64,000 nt of DNA from Limnomonas spitsbergensis. Its lineage: Eukaryota; Chlorophyta; Chlorophyceae; Chlamydomonadales. Below are positions 44,301 to 54,345 of this stretch, piece by piece. The notes under the pieces were generated by a model. It worked only from the letters and a program-made list of their open reading frames with translations, made no database searches and was not told where the DNA came from. The DNA lies in the NCBI GenBank assembly GCA_037349105.1, contig JAYJMM010000104.1, positions 2,886,001 through 2,950,000 on the forward strand, read 5' to 3'. Both the position numbers and the translations under genes were made by a program. Each line of letters opens with the position of its first letter. Within the stretch, counting starts at the first letter, position 1.

Positions 44301-47105
44301 TCGTGTGGACCCGACACGTGAAGGGGACGCGCCTCACGTACACACGGAAATTCTGCCCCTGCGGATTGACCCGGCAACTCAAGGGAGCGGCCTCTTCCCA
44401 GGAGCTGGGTTTACACACACCAGCCATGAGGGCAGGCTGGGAGTATAAATGTATGATCAGTCTTAATTAAGAAAAGATGACGCTGTGTTACAAACTGCAA
44501 TAGCGGAGAGATGAAGAGCCAAAGAAAACTTCTGGGCCTCCGGCCATGAATCATCCAGCCGGAGATCCTAGATATCTCCCTACTATTTCCAACTTCGCCG
44601 GAAGATCCTCAAATGCTTCTCCCGGGTTGTTTATTTTGGCCAATTGTCTTGCCGGGAACGGCCGGTCAGCAGAACCCAGGTCCCCTCCCCTCCTCTAGTT
44701 TTTTCTGTCTCAAAAGCGCGATGCGAAGATGATTGGATCCACTGGCTTCCTGGTTTAGGACAGATCAGCGCAGCCTATTCGCTCCTCTCAGATTGTCCCG
44801 TCTCCCCCCTCCCCTGCCCACCCTTGCCTCACATCCCGCCCCCCACCCTCTGCACCGTCCCACCTCGCCCTCCCGTGCCGTCCCTCCTGGATCCAGGTCC
44901 CCCTTGTGTCCTCGGTCCAGCTGCCTGCCGCCTCCTTGCCCGCCTGCATGGCCATTCCTTGGCTCAAGGTGGACAACAAGGCTGGATTAGTGAGGGTGTG
45001 TGTGGCCATGTCTGCAGCTGGAGCTGAGGTAGCCGGTGAGAGGCGGGGGGGGACCGTTGACGGACGACCACGGTGGAGGGTCAATGTGAGAAAATAAAAG
45101 CGAATCATGTGGCAGACCCTGAGGTGGGGATGAAGGCGGCCACCTGTTGGGCCGTTTGACTGGGTGGGCTGCCATGCAGGAAAACTTTATTAAACTTTTA
45201 GTTCCCCGCGGTTTCCTCGGTTGTATGCGAAGCTCGTACGGTACCCATAACCCATGATGTCTACGTTGATATTTTTTGGGACCCAGGGGTACCATACTGT
45301 GAGCTCCTCTTGGTGACGTGCGCCCCATGAACCAGAAACAAACTTGGAACAGGAAGGTTGGAGAAGCGGCCATCTGAAAAAACTTGAACCTTGGCCTTTG
45401 TCTGCAGCGTCTTCCAGAACCCAGCTGGCAGCACAGGTGGCGGCCAGGCAGCCGCAAGGCACGGCGGCAACGTTTCTATGCGGCGATGAAGAAGTTGCCG
45501 AAGACCAAGAACACAGTGGCGGCGGCAGAGCTGCCCCTGCGAATGGCCACGATTCTGATCCCCAGCTTGGCAGCAGCAGTACCGGCGGGTTGAGGTGGCG
45601 GGCGGATCAGAAGCAGGAGCATGTGGGTGCATCACTCCTGGTAGTGGACGTGACCGAGGCGCTCTTGCTTCTGGAGAGGGGCTGCGGCACGTTGTCGGCG
45701 GAGGAGGATGGTGGGGGGCCTGAGGGAACGTCAGTGGCGGCTGGAGAGTCAGAGCAGCAGCAGCAGCAGGTGCGCATCTGGAGGGCAATGATCTAGAGAA
45801 TATAGATAGCAGGGCAGCCAACGCGTCATGACAGGAAAGAGACAAAGGTTCGTAGAGAGTGAATGCGGACAGAGGTATTTTGTGCTCTTCTTTCTGCTTT
45901 CTCCATGCTCTATGTTTGTGCAAGCATCTGTCTCTTTCGTGTTTCCTCTGGGTGTTTCAATGCTTAGGTGCTTCTTTGTCGTTAGGCTATGTCCCAACAG
46001 CCTTACTGAGCGGGCCTCGTTTTCATCCAGCATAGCTCGGGAGATGGATTGCTACCGATTCTACTGGGGCGGTGGTGGCCAGGGCACTGGCATTCCCTCT
46101 ATGACCCTATCTGTCCCTCTGCCTGCTTCTTTCAGGTTGCTGTCCGGGCTTGCCTCGTGGACATGCCGCAGGGTGTGGACGTCCATGACGTTTGCTTCTA
46201 CCGGGATGGACAGCTGGCTGTGCTGATGACCAGTACCACCTCCCTCTGGCCAGCTGTGGTGCAAGGGAAAGCTACGTACCTGGGGACTGCAGCACCGGGC
46301 GCTGAGGATGGCCAAGGAGCAGCCAGAAGCTTCTTGGTCACACTGCCAGCTGGGCAGTGTGAACCTCAATCGGTCTCGATCGATGCCAGCAGAGGCTGCG
46401 TTTTCCAGGTGAGGCGATCATAGGTTGATCTCCTACATTCCTAGGAGAGGCGATCTCAGGTAGATCTCATACATTTCCAGATGAGGAGATCCTGGGTACA
46501 TCTCATACAGTTCCAGATGAAGAGATCCTGGCAGATCTTACACATTTCCAGATTAGGAGATTCTGGGCAGATCTCATACATTTCCAGATGAGGAGATGCT
46601 GGCTCATCAAAACATGTATTCTGGTCTGGGGGACCTACAACCGCGATTCCTTCGCGTTTGTTACGGATGTGGGACAAGACATCATGTTGGCTCTTGTTGG
46701 GCGGCCTCGGACGCACCCAGCTTGCTGGTGTGGCCAATGTACATGAGTGCAGCCCCAGGTGGCAACCGACTGGCAACCAACTGGCAGCAGACTAGTCCCA
46801 AGTATGCATCCCTTCAGTTTCGAGAGATTCAAGATCAACAATCAGTCCCCTCCTTCCCTCCCCTCCGTCCCCCGCAGGGTTGCCTAGATCTCGGAGAACC
46901 TGTGGTGCTGGACGTTGCAGCTCTCAAGGCGCGGGCATGCCTTCCCGCACAAGGTCACTTTGTCCTTCCCATGGCAGTCAGCGCACCTCGGGGCGTTGCA
47001 GCTCTGGTCACGAGCGGTTTGAGAATGCACACGCTGGACCTTGAGGAGCACGAACATGAGGAGGAGGGAGAGGGGGAAGAGGAGGCTGATGATATGGCGA
47101 GCTAA
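35367..47105 (+). CDS. APC4: Anaphase-promoting complex subunit 4, 14 exons
   Basis: Exons: 35367-35628, 36183-36259, 36511-36606, 37164-37373, 37986-38301, 38698-38895, 39392-39873, 40803-40919, 41484-41584, 43789-44014, 44897-45035, 45408-45769, 46136-46408, 46878-47105. All phases agree, giving about 1,028 residues (animal APC4 is about 800). Exon 4 could start at 37155, adding three residues. APC4 is a scaffold of the APC/C ubiquitin ligase controlling mitotic exit. Exons 1-5 give the N-terminal WD40-like region (VLADWCPSMDLLAV, VTALSWKPDG, GHQDGSITHYNVEQG). Exons 6-8 give the helical Apc4 long domain (ACREWGAAQDELRKRLGQM, then FLLGELKGLALSG, GFFGWLHRTWYE and ILDIMELLSGHL). The acidic tail (EEEGEGEEEADDMAS) is typical. 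Exon 5 has an in-frame 9-bp repeat (SGSAGSAGSAGS) and exon 12 ends in five CAGs. Start chosen for context GGCACCATGG and family length. Confidence 0.93.
37620..37672 (+). repeat. 12-bp tandem repeat in APC4 intron 4
   Basis: Four copies of GATGGCAGTCAC. Just after it the intron is unique until the duplicated acceptor region at 37905. Confidence 0.9.
37905..38020 (+). repeat. Duplicated 3' splice site and exon 5 start of APC4
   Basis: TCTCTGTCCTCTGC...CAGATCCAAGC followed by the next 25 exon bases occurs twice, 67 bp apart. The second copy (acceptor at 37985) reads on into the WD40 region in frame. The first copy (acceptor at about 37918) runs into the wrong frame and stops, so it is a pseudo-exon. 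Confidence 0.85.
38881..38990 (+). repeat. Tandem duplication of the APC4 exon 6 donor, about 31-bp unit
   Basis: The exon end TTGGCCTCTG|GTAAGCGCTGG is followed by CTGGCCTCTG|GTGAGCGCTGG, then CTGGCCTCAG|GCATGCGCTG, then CTGGCTTCAGTGCGGG. Only the first two keep a GT donor. The phase of the next exon fits the first. Confidence 0.85.
38995..39195 (+). repeat. ATGC-rich short tandem repeats in APC4 intron 6
   Basis: Copies of GGATGCACCTATCATGCATG of about 36 bp lead into a perfect GCAT microsatellite (about seven tetramers near 39165-39193). Confidence 0.85.
40920..41120 (+). repeat. G-rich imperfect duplication in APC4 intron 8
   Basis: Starting right after the exon 8 donor (AAG|GTGCCG), a G-rich sequence with CCAGGGGGCAGACAGGCAGG blocks repeats with a period of about 90 bp. 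Confidence 0.65.
41585..43015 (+). repeat. 20-bp then about 120-bp minisatellites seeded at the APC4 exon 9 donor
   Basis: Exon 9 ends GGCCATGTACAG|GTCAGGGGGTA, and the array follows at once with units of GGCATGTGCAGGGGGGGTG type (17-23 bp, about 33 copies to about 42250). From 42250 to about 42610 a longer unit of about 120 bp (GAAGCTGGTGAATAGGAGAG, GGTGGAAAGCTGGCATGTGC) repeats three times, decaying to about 43015. Both units keep the exon-derived CATGTGCAG core. Confidence 0.93.
43985..44215 (+). repeat. Three-copy duplication of the APC4 exon 10 donor, about 95-bp unit
   Basis: The exon end GTGTCACCGGGCATGCGGCC...CTCAGG|GTGAGAAGCC is repeated as ATGTCACCATGCGTGCAGCC...CTGAGG|GTAAGAAACT and again as TAGCCATGTGGCC...CTGAGG|GTGTGTGG. 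The first two copies keep good donors. The intron part CCTGAACCCT also repeats. Confidence 0.85.
46400..46610 (+). repeat. About 40-bp minisatellite seeded at the APC4 exon 13 donor
   Basis: The exon ends GTTTTCCAG|GTGAGGCGATC. Repeats follow with TTTCCAG|ATGAGGAGATCC, about five units of 33-41 bp, each with a GATCTCATACA block. In most copies the GT of the donor has become AT, so only the first site is usable. Confidence 0.85.
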
Positions 47106-48942
47106 GCCAAGAGGTGGACGGTGTGTCTAGGGAGATGAAGCGCCTCATGATTGGCTCTTGCTGGGTGGCATTGGCTTAGAGTTTAGGCTTTTATACTGGT
47201 CGGTTTCGTGTTCTTGTTGTTTGGTGGGTAAACTTGCTATCCTTTATTTTCTCTTGTGCCTTATCCCTTGACTTTCCTAGCTGACATTTTTTGTTTGCTG
47301 ACGTTGCCGAGCTTTATTTCAGCATGGCCCAGAGGTGTAACGTCATTAATCTATCGACCAGACAATCAGTCGCTCATGCAGCAGAGCCTTTTCAGCATGG
47401 TCCAAAGGTGTTATGTCACCGGCTGGTCGTTTTTCATGTAAGCTCAACTGCAGCGGCCACCACTCACCAGTATATCTTCAAGAGGGGCATCACAAAGCAT
47501 CAATCTTGAAAACAAAACAGCTCTCTATTTCTTTCCAGGTGCCCAGTTATTTACTTATTGGCCTTGTTGTTGGAAGGGGATTCTCGAGGTAGATGAGCAA
47601 ACACATCACATTAGTTTCCAGTGTTTTTTACAGTTGGCGCCGCAGACCACTCCATGTGAGAAACATGATATAGAGGGGGCTCTGTCTCCTCCCGACCACT
47701 ACCCTTCCACTCGAATGTGCAACTTTTTTACTTTTAGGGCTAGGGGGCCCACCTCATGGACAGGTGGAAACCCTGAATATCCCTCAAATGTCCGGGGATC
47801 ATAGCAGAAAAAGAGGAGCCAGGCCCTAGGAACGACCTACACAAAGAGCCTGGTAACTCTGCCACTCATCCAATGCAGCCAAGCTTGCAACCTGTATGGA
47901 CCACAGAGACTGGTTCCTCAAAAATCCTGGCAGAAGCTATCTCAGCATTAAAGTTCCTTCAGACTCCATTCATCACCTGCCACATCAACTCTGAAAACGC
48001 ATCCGTATGTTCCCTAATTTATGCCGTTTTTTGATGCTCATTCTGTCTGTGTGCTGGAAATCAGTGAGAAAGGCGATGAGACAGAACAAAAGCAATTCAT
48101 CCTTCCTGCAATTCAAATTGCAACACTTGCAAAGCATAACATTCCTACAAAAAAATGCAAAGCACTGTCAACCGCATCTCCACCCCGATGGATGGAAACC
48201 AATGTGAATCGTGAACTCATCCACCATTGGGTTCCGTACTTTGCATAACATAAAATGATGCATTCACCTATCCGGATTCAGCATAACAATTGTACAAAAC
48301 AATTAGCAGGCAATCAGGGCAACTACTCCAGTTGCTGTGCTTCGGACCTGTGTTACTCACTTGCCTGTACAAGGAAAAGGGATGGAGCAACTGAGATAAG
48401 AAAAATGTTATAGTAATAAGGCATTAAGATGATGTGACCAACAGTGACTTGTACAGCAAGAAAACAAACTTCCAGGCCTTCATAACGCTGGGAAGACTAC
48501 CGGGACAAATCCACACCCTGATCATTTCAGTATCTTTCCTCATAAGCACCATGGGTGCATGAGCCACACTCCTCAACTTCAAGAGAACTGAGCAAAGAAA
48601 ATTAATGGTACAGAGGGACGTGTGCACTGCTTGAGATATATAATTTCTACTCAAGGTCTCAAAAGGCGGAGATAAACCTTCTGACGTCAAAGCAGGAAGC
48701 ATGGACAGTGATCAAGGCATGGACGGCAAAGCCACACATGGCCAGCTATGAACAATTAAGGAGGATTACAGCAGGCTAGGCAAGCCTCACTGAGAATAGT
48801 GGACTCACAGACTAAGTAAGATTGACTGCACCACCACCAAACACCAGTGCATAACCAGAGCTAGACAGCTCCATGTGCCAGGTTCATGAACCCTTTCGAA
48901 TTAGGATGCATTACCGTGGCAGGGGCAGCTTCCTCTTAAGAA
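47106..48942. other. Convergent intergenic region between APC4 and the BTB gene
   Basis: No gene supported. A TGTAA at 47437-47441 is a candidate chlorophyte-type polyadenylation signal for APC4. Bases 47311-47355 and, more decayed, 47386-47415 are copies of the dispersed sequence with core ATGGCCCAGAGGTGTAACG. The rest is moderately AT-rich and includes the 3' region of the BTB gene. Confidence 0.5.
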
Positions 48943-51080
48943 TCAGTACAGCTTCCCTACTGCACATGTGAAAGCAATGCCCGGGCCGCCCGGGGTGTTG
49001 CGCGCTTTGTCTCCGAGGAGTGCACCCTCATGAGCGCACCAAGGACCCGGCGCAAGCACGTGGTTATTGCCTGGCCTAGGAGGAGGCCCAACCCTTGCGT
49101 AAGCCACAACCTTGAGAAACGGCGAAATGCCTGATGACCAGGCACCTCCTTGGATGTTTGAGACCGTTACGGGGTTGCTAGATTGATGGCCGGAAATCTT
49201 CAGGTGACGTGCGCTGGCCATGGCCAGCCAGGCGACAAGCCGCCCATTGTAGTAGCCACCCAAGCTCTCTGCCGTTGAGGTTTTCTGCTGCCCAAGCTCA
49301 CAGCCATCCAAGCGCTCTTCCAAGCATGCATTCACTCGGAGGCGAAGCCAAAAGCCGTTGTTGTATGTCACAGCGCTGAAAAGGTCCTGCTTCGATACAC
49401 TGCTCCCTGCTGCCGCTGGTACGCTGCTGTCCTCACTCTGGCTCAGGCTCTTCAGGTCGGCCTCCGTAGCTGTCACAGCCAGCGTGTAACGATCGAGTGC
49501 ACAGGAGCTTGGATAAAGTGGTAGGTCTGGGACTTTGGATGACGAACCAGCGCGAGGTGGTGCATCCCAGTAGCACCCACTAATGATGACGCCTGCACTA
49601 ACTTGGAATATGCCTCGCTCTTTCCCTGCTTGCCCAGCTGAGCTGCTGTTTGCCTGCACCGTCGCAGCAGATACCTTGACAAGCTCCTGGCCACGCACTG
49701 CCCTGTCATCCCCCTCCAGGGCAGACTGGAACCAGGAGAGTTTGGGCAGTACGCAATGGAGGTAGGAGGGGCTGAGGTTACCGATGCGGACACTGAAGGC
49801 AAGCTCCTTCAGCTGCTCTTTGCTGCAAGTCTTACTGCCCCTGCCTGCCTCCACCCAGTTAGACAGCAGGGCCAGCACACAGTTCTCGGAGTGAACCGAA
49901 AGAGCGTCCATGTGAAGCCACGTCAGCGCCGCCGCAAATGGCAGGGAGTAGAAAGACAGACCCCTCGTAGGGGGCCAGCTGATCAACTGCTCCATCAGTT
50001 GCGGGATTCTGCCATAGCTCGAGAGCAGCCTGTTGGACACTGCTTTGTTCAGGCGTGTCATCGCCTTCGTCATGGCCGCTCCCTCTGACGTTAAAATCAG
50101 CAGCTGGTCCAATATGACAGCAGGCTGGCTGAACAGATGCTGTAACAGATCACTGGAGCAACCTGCGGCCACCCTCTCGGTAAGAGCTACAGAGCAGGCG
50201 TCTGCACATGCTTGCACCTGGAAGCGGTCGCTGATGATGTACATGTCGATGAGCCTGATTGGGTCCTCTTGGATTGCCTGTCCAAGCTGTCCGCTGTACA
50301 TCCACCTCAGGACGTCCTCTGCTATTTCTGCTTTATGAGCATCATGCACATGCTCGATGATTGTCTGCCTGCTCTTCCTCCTCCATCCTCCCGTGTTATC
50401 CAATTTCGCCCTCTTGCTTGCACTGTCGTCCACATCACAGTTGTCGGGTTTGAAGTTGGCATCCTGGATAAATGAATTTGACAGAATGAATGAGCTATGG
50501 ATGAAGAATGCAGAATTCATGATGAATGGAGGCTCAACATACCGGGTATGCACAATGGCACAAAAAAACATACACAGCGTTTTTCACTACTTTTTATGAA
50601 GGCTGCAGGCTGGGTCTATCCAGCTGCCAATCTGCCTGGTTTTACAATGCTATTCGAAGCTTTCCTCTCGAACATCTGACCGAAAAGGCCCCGACCAGAT
50701 GCCAGGACCCTACCCAGGACTACCGGCACCTTCAACTTCAGAGTATCTCAAATTCTCAACCATGAGAGCACCATGAGACCGAAGTGCACTGAGCCGTGAG
50801 GACGACATGTTTCGTACTCTACTTCCAAGACCGTAGTTTGCAACTCTTTCTTGATTTGTCCTTGCCACTGATGACCTACCAGCAGGCGAGCTCGAAAATA
50901 TGGAGACTTGTGAGCGATGACGAGAGCGTGTAAGTGAAGCGTCTTCAGAATGGGCTCAGATTGCCCCTCCAAGCTGTCCGCTGCATCAGACGATTGAGCA
51001 GGAACTACTTGCCCTGTCAACTTGAAGATCAACACCACGTCCGAGAGGGACTCATCGTTGAAATGTTCCGTGAAATCCAT
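48943..51080 (-). CDS. BTB-BACK domain protein, probable cullin-3 adaptor, 2 exons
   Basis: Exon 1 is 51080-50823 and exon 2 is 50463-48943, joined in phase 0 (GAA|GTAGAG donor, TTATCCAG acceptor), giving 592 residues. Residues about 1-150 form a BTB/POZ fold: FNDESLSDVVLIF, LHLHALVIAHKSPYFRARLL, then after the intron AEIAEDVLRWMYSGQLGQAI and IDMYIISDRFQVQACADACS. A charged insert with SASKRAKLD, possibly a nuclear signal, interrupts the domain at the exon junction. A BACK-like helical region follows (SENCVLALLSNWVEAG, LKELAFSVRIGNLSPSYL), then a C-terminal beta-rich part. This layout resembles plant LRB/POB1-type BTB proteins, which recruit substrates to CUL3 ubiquitin ligases; the substrate is unknown. 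The start Met precedes DFTEHFNDES, the normal beginning of such domains. Upstream in-frame codons exist but lack an ATG. Confidence 0.85.
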
Positions 51081-53059
51081 CAGTGACGATGTGCACCAGG
51101 GGATGGGCACGATGAAGAGGATAACAGAATTTCTCCGGGAAGAGACCAACGCCAACGGTAAATGGATATGCTCTATCCAGCTATGCCCCACCCGCTATGC
51201 CTTAGGAGTCCGTGCTAGGAATCCCACATATCGAGGGCCGATCCCAGCCCCGGATCGGGGCAGGGATCCCCCAGACCGCAGATCGCAGACCCCCATGGTA
51301 GTATGTGTGGAGAAGTGTGGACGCTAGCAGGGGGGCTTTCTCACGTTCTACGTTCTGCACTTCCAAGGCTCTCTCATCCTTCTGGGCACCACAGGCTTCC
51401 TCTTTCGTCCTGCCGATAAAATCCTCAGTAATCTCGGGGTTTCCAAACACGATCTCTCCTCCTTCCTCAGCCATCTCACAAAACATACCATACGCTGCCA
51501 TGTCAACATCCTTCGTCTACGTCGACATCTGGAAAACCCCCCTGCCCATTACTGTCCTGTACCCCTCGACGGCCGTGCTTAAAACGTAGACAAGGGGAGT
51601 GAGAGATCATACTATCGTACGTGGATTACTGCATGATGACTGCGTCAGTTACTTCAGTCACGATCGACACGTCGCCTCGAGTTTGAATCCTCGCTGCCTG
51701 CAGAAGGAGGCTCGCTGCTGCACCGTCGCGTCTCGGTGCAATAATTCACTCTCCCTCTGAACACCCTTGTTGGCCTTAAATAACTGGTATACGCCGGATG
51801 AGAGGTCCCTGTCCACTGCTGTTAACTTATCTCACGAGAATCTGAATTACTTGTACGACATTTTGAGGATGTGGGATTTATGCCCGTGAAGAGAGGTACA
51901 TGCCCACCGCATAGAATATTGTATGTGACAGTGTTGTGACTATTACGCTGTAAATATTTTTTCGTGTAAATAATTACAACACGGTCAACTACGGTATGTA
52001 TGTCATTGCACGCAAGTTAGGCTTTTTAGCTTGCGTGCAATTAAGAGCGAGCTGTAATCTAGAATACAAGTCAGTTCTAGGGGATTTCTCAGGGTCCGTC
52101 ACTGGGGTTGTAATAAGCAATCTGCCATAATAACGGTGCATATAATTACGGTGCATTCTGGGAGGTCCTAGTAAATTCCCGCAATTCGCACCAAAAGCGT
52201 AAAACGCAATGTCACGCACCGTAAAAAGCTTTTAGTCACAGAATTTGTCGTTGGGGGCTCGAAATTCAGTAATTGGCAAATAAACCATGAGAGGGACAAG
52301 GGAAAAACGGTGAAACCGTAAATCACCATTAACAAACACTCCGACGGTTTACTGTGCCTTTAAGTGTGAAACGCCCAACACTTTCGAAATTACTTTTCTG
52401 ACTCGGTAGACGGCTCGAATCACCTTGAGGCGCGGATTTAGGCACCCGTTCGGCCGTAGCACTGGGTAGTTAGAAGCTAGGCCTACCATCTAGTTAGCTT
52501 CGTGTGCGGCTAGCCGGCACCCGGGAATCCCAAAGGTTCCCATCCCTGGCAGAGGTGGCGCTGCTGGCGAGCCTTTGTGTGCGCGTTTCCTGCACATTCA
52601 GAGGTGTGACTAAATGAGGCAGGCTTTAATAAAAACAGTAGCGTAGCAACCAACAGGACCAGAGCACTCAAAACTAAGATACCCTAAACTAAAATATACC
52701 CTGAATCTAATAGGAGACAGAACTAGACAACAAAAATATTCTCGACACTTTCCCGGTGAACAGTTCGTCCATAACACTAAAAACACAAGCATAGCAACAT
52801 AAGGAAAAAGTACTTCGCGGTCGAGCTTTGAGCGGGCCCAGAGGTGTAACGTTATTGACATTAGGGAAAATTACTTCTGCAAAATCTGAAAGAGACAAGG
52901 TACAAGCTCTTCCGCGCGCAAACTCAGAAATTGGGGCAAACATAATAAAAACATAATACACAAATACAAAATATATCAGAAACCACAGGCGACATCCTCT
53001 GGGCAACATGCACTTTTGCATGTTCATAAGAAAAGGAACTTGTAAAATCAACTATACAT
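51081..53059. other. Upstream region of the BTB gene and gene-free stretch
   Basis: A minus-strand ATG frame at 51501 (MAAYGMFCEMAEEGGEIVFG) is coding-like for about 50 residues, with a possible donor at GAAC|GTGAGAAA, but I find no partner exon; it may be an upstream exon or repeat. Bases 51566-51622 are inverted relative to 56832-56890. Around 51870-51900 and 52820-52860 are pieces of dispersed repeats. A short hairpin with ATTGCACGCAAG arms is near 52004-52042. Nothing else is seen. Confidence 0.4.
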
Positions 53060-53275
53060 CAAGGTGTAAAACCTGGATAAACTCGTTAAATATTTGGCCA
53101 AAGCCAGGGTTAACCCATTACATCTGAGTGGCCAAAACCAGGATAACTTGCAACATCTGGCCGAAGCTAGGATAACGTGAAACATTCGGCCAAAGCCAGG
53201 ATAACTTCTCACATTTGGCAAAATCCAGGATTATTTAGAACATCTAGCCGAAGCCAGGATAACTGTGAGTATCTA
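53060..53275 (+). repeat. About 40-bp degenerate tandem repeat
   Basis: Five or six copies of a unit around CATCTGGCCGAAGCCAGGAT plus AACTTG. Substitutions are scattered throughout. Confidence 0.8.
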
Positions 53276-53279
53276 GATA

Positions 53280-53680
53280 CTACTCAAACCCCATGTTTTG
53301 GTAGGCAGAAAACCTACCAGTTTCAAGGCAAATGCATCATTTGGACAAGGCCCCTAAAATGATTATGGTAGGTGAATTGGTAGGTTAAAATCGGCCGAAA
53401 ACGCGACATCTACCGATTTGCATTCTGGTAGGTTTAAATTTCGGTAGGCCCAGAACCTACCGAAATAGATACTCCTTGGCTACCATTTTTGCCCTGGTTG
53501 GCCTACCGATTGCACTACTGTCGCTACCATATTTACCTACCAGTTATCATCATTTGGTCGACCATTTGTTGCTCATATTGGCCTACCGATTCCTATAATG
53601 TCGCTACCATATTTACCTACCAATTAGCATGATTTGGTCCACCAGGCGTTGCCCAGAATAGGCCGATTCATTGCGCTCCT
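53280..53680 (+). repeat. CTACCGA-rich repeat region with inverted copies
   Basis: CTACCGAT and its complement GGTAGG recur many times. At about 53505-53590 and 53578-53668 a 75-85-bp unit (GCTACCATATTTACCTACCA core) is tandemly duplicated. Inverted pairs such as AATTTCGGTAGG / CCTACCGAAAT allow local hairpins. Confidence 0.7.
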
Positions 53681-53807
53681 TTTGGTATTAATTGGGATCG
53701 GCTTGCTGTACTCCCCTATGTAGGTGGGGCTGACTAATGATGTGCTGGCTATTTCAATAAACTGGTTTGCTCATCGCTTGCTGGAGGAAACAATTTGCAA
53801 TGAAACA

Positions 53808-54345
53808 ATTGAGATCATATACCGGTAGAAAAATTTAATCAATATTTGACGGCCATGAAATCTATACCGGTTGAAAAATTAAATCAATATTTGACGACCA
53901 GGAGATCTGTACCGGTAGAATAATTAAATCAATATTTGACAGCCATGGGATTTATACCAGTAGATTATATTAAATCAATATTTGACGGCCAGGAAATCTA
54001 TACCTGTACAATGATTCAATGGATATTTGACGGCCATGAAATCTATACCGGTTGAAAAATTAAATCAATATTTGACGACCAGGAGATCTGTACCGGTAGA
54101 ATAATTAAATCAATATTTGACAGCCATGGGATTTATACCAGTAGATTATATTAAATTAATATTTGACGGCCAGGAAATCTATACCTGTACAATGATTCAA
54201 TGGATAGTTGACGGCCATGAAATCTAAAATTATAAATCAAAATTTGACGCCCGTGAAATCTATACCGGTAAAATAATTAGCTCAATATCAACGGCCACGA
54301 AATATATGCTGGTAGAATAAGTAAACCAGTATTTGACATTTGGTC
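53808..54345 (+). repeat. About 48-bp ACCGGT minisatellite with a 190-bp higher-order unit
   Basis: About eleven copies of a unit GAAATCTATACCGGTAGAAT, AATTAAATCAATATTTGACG and GCCAT. A four-unit block at about 53860-54050 is repeated almost exactly at 54050-54240, showing a recent larger duplication. Confidence 0.9.
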
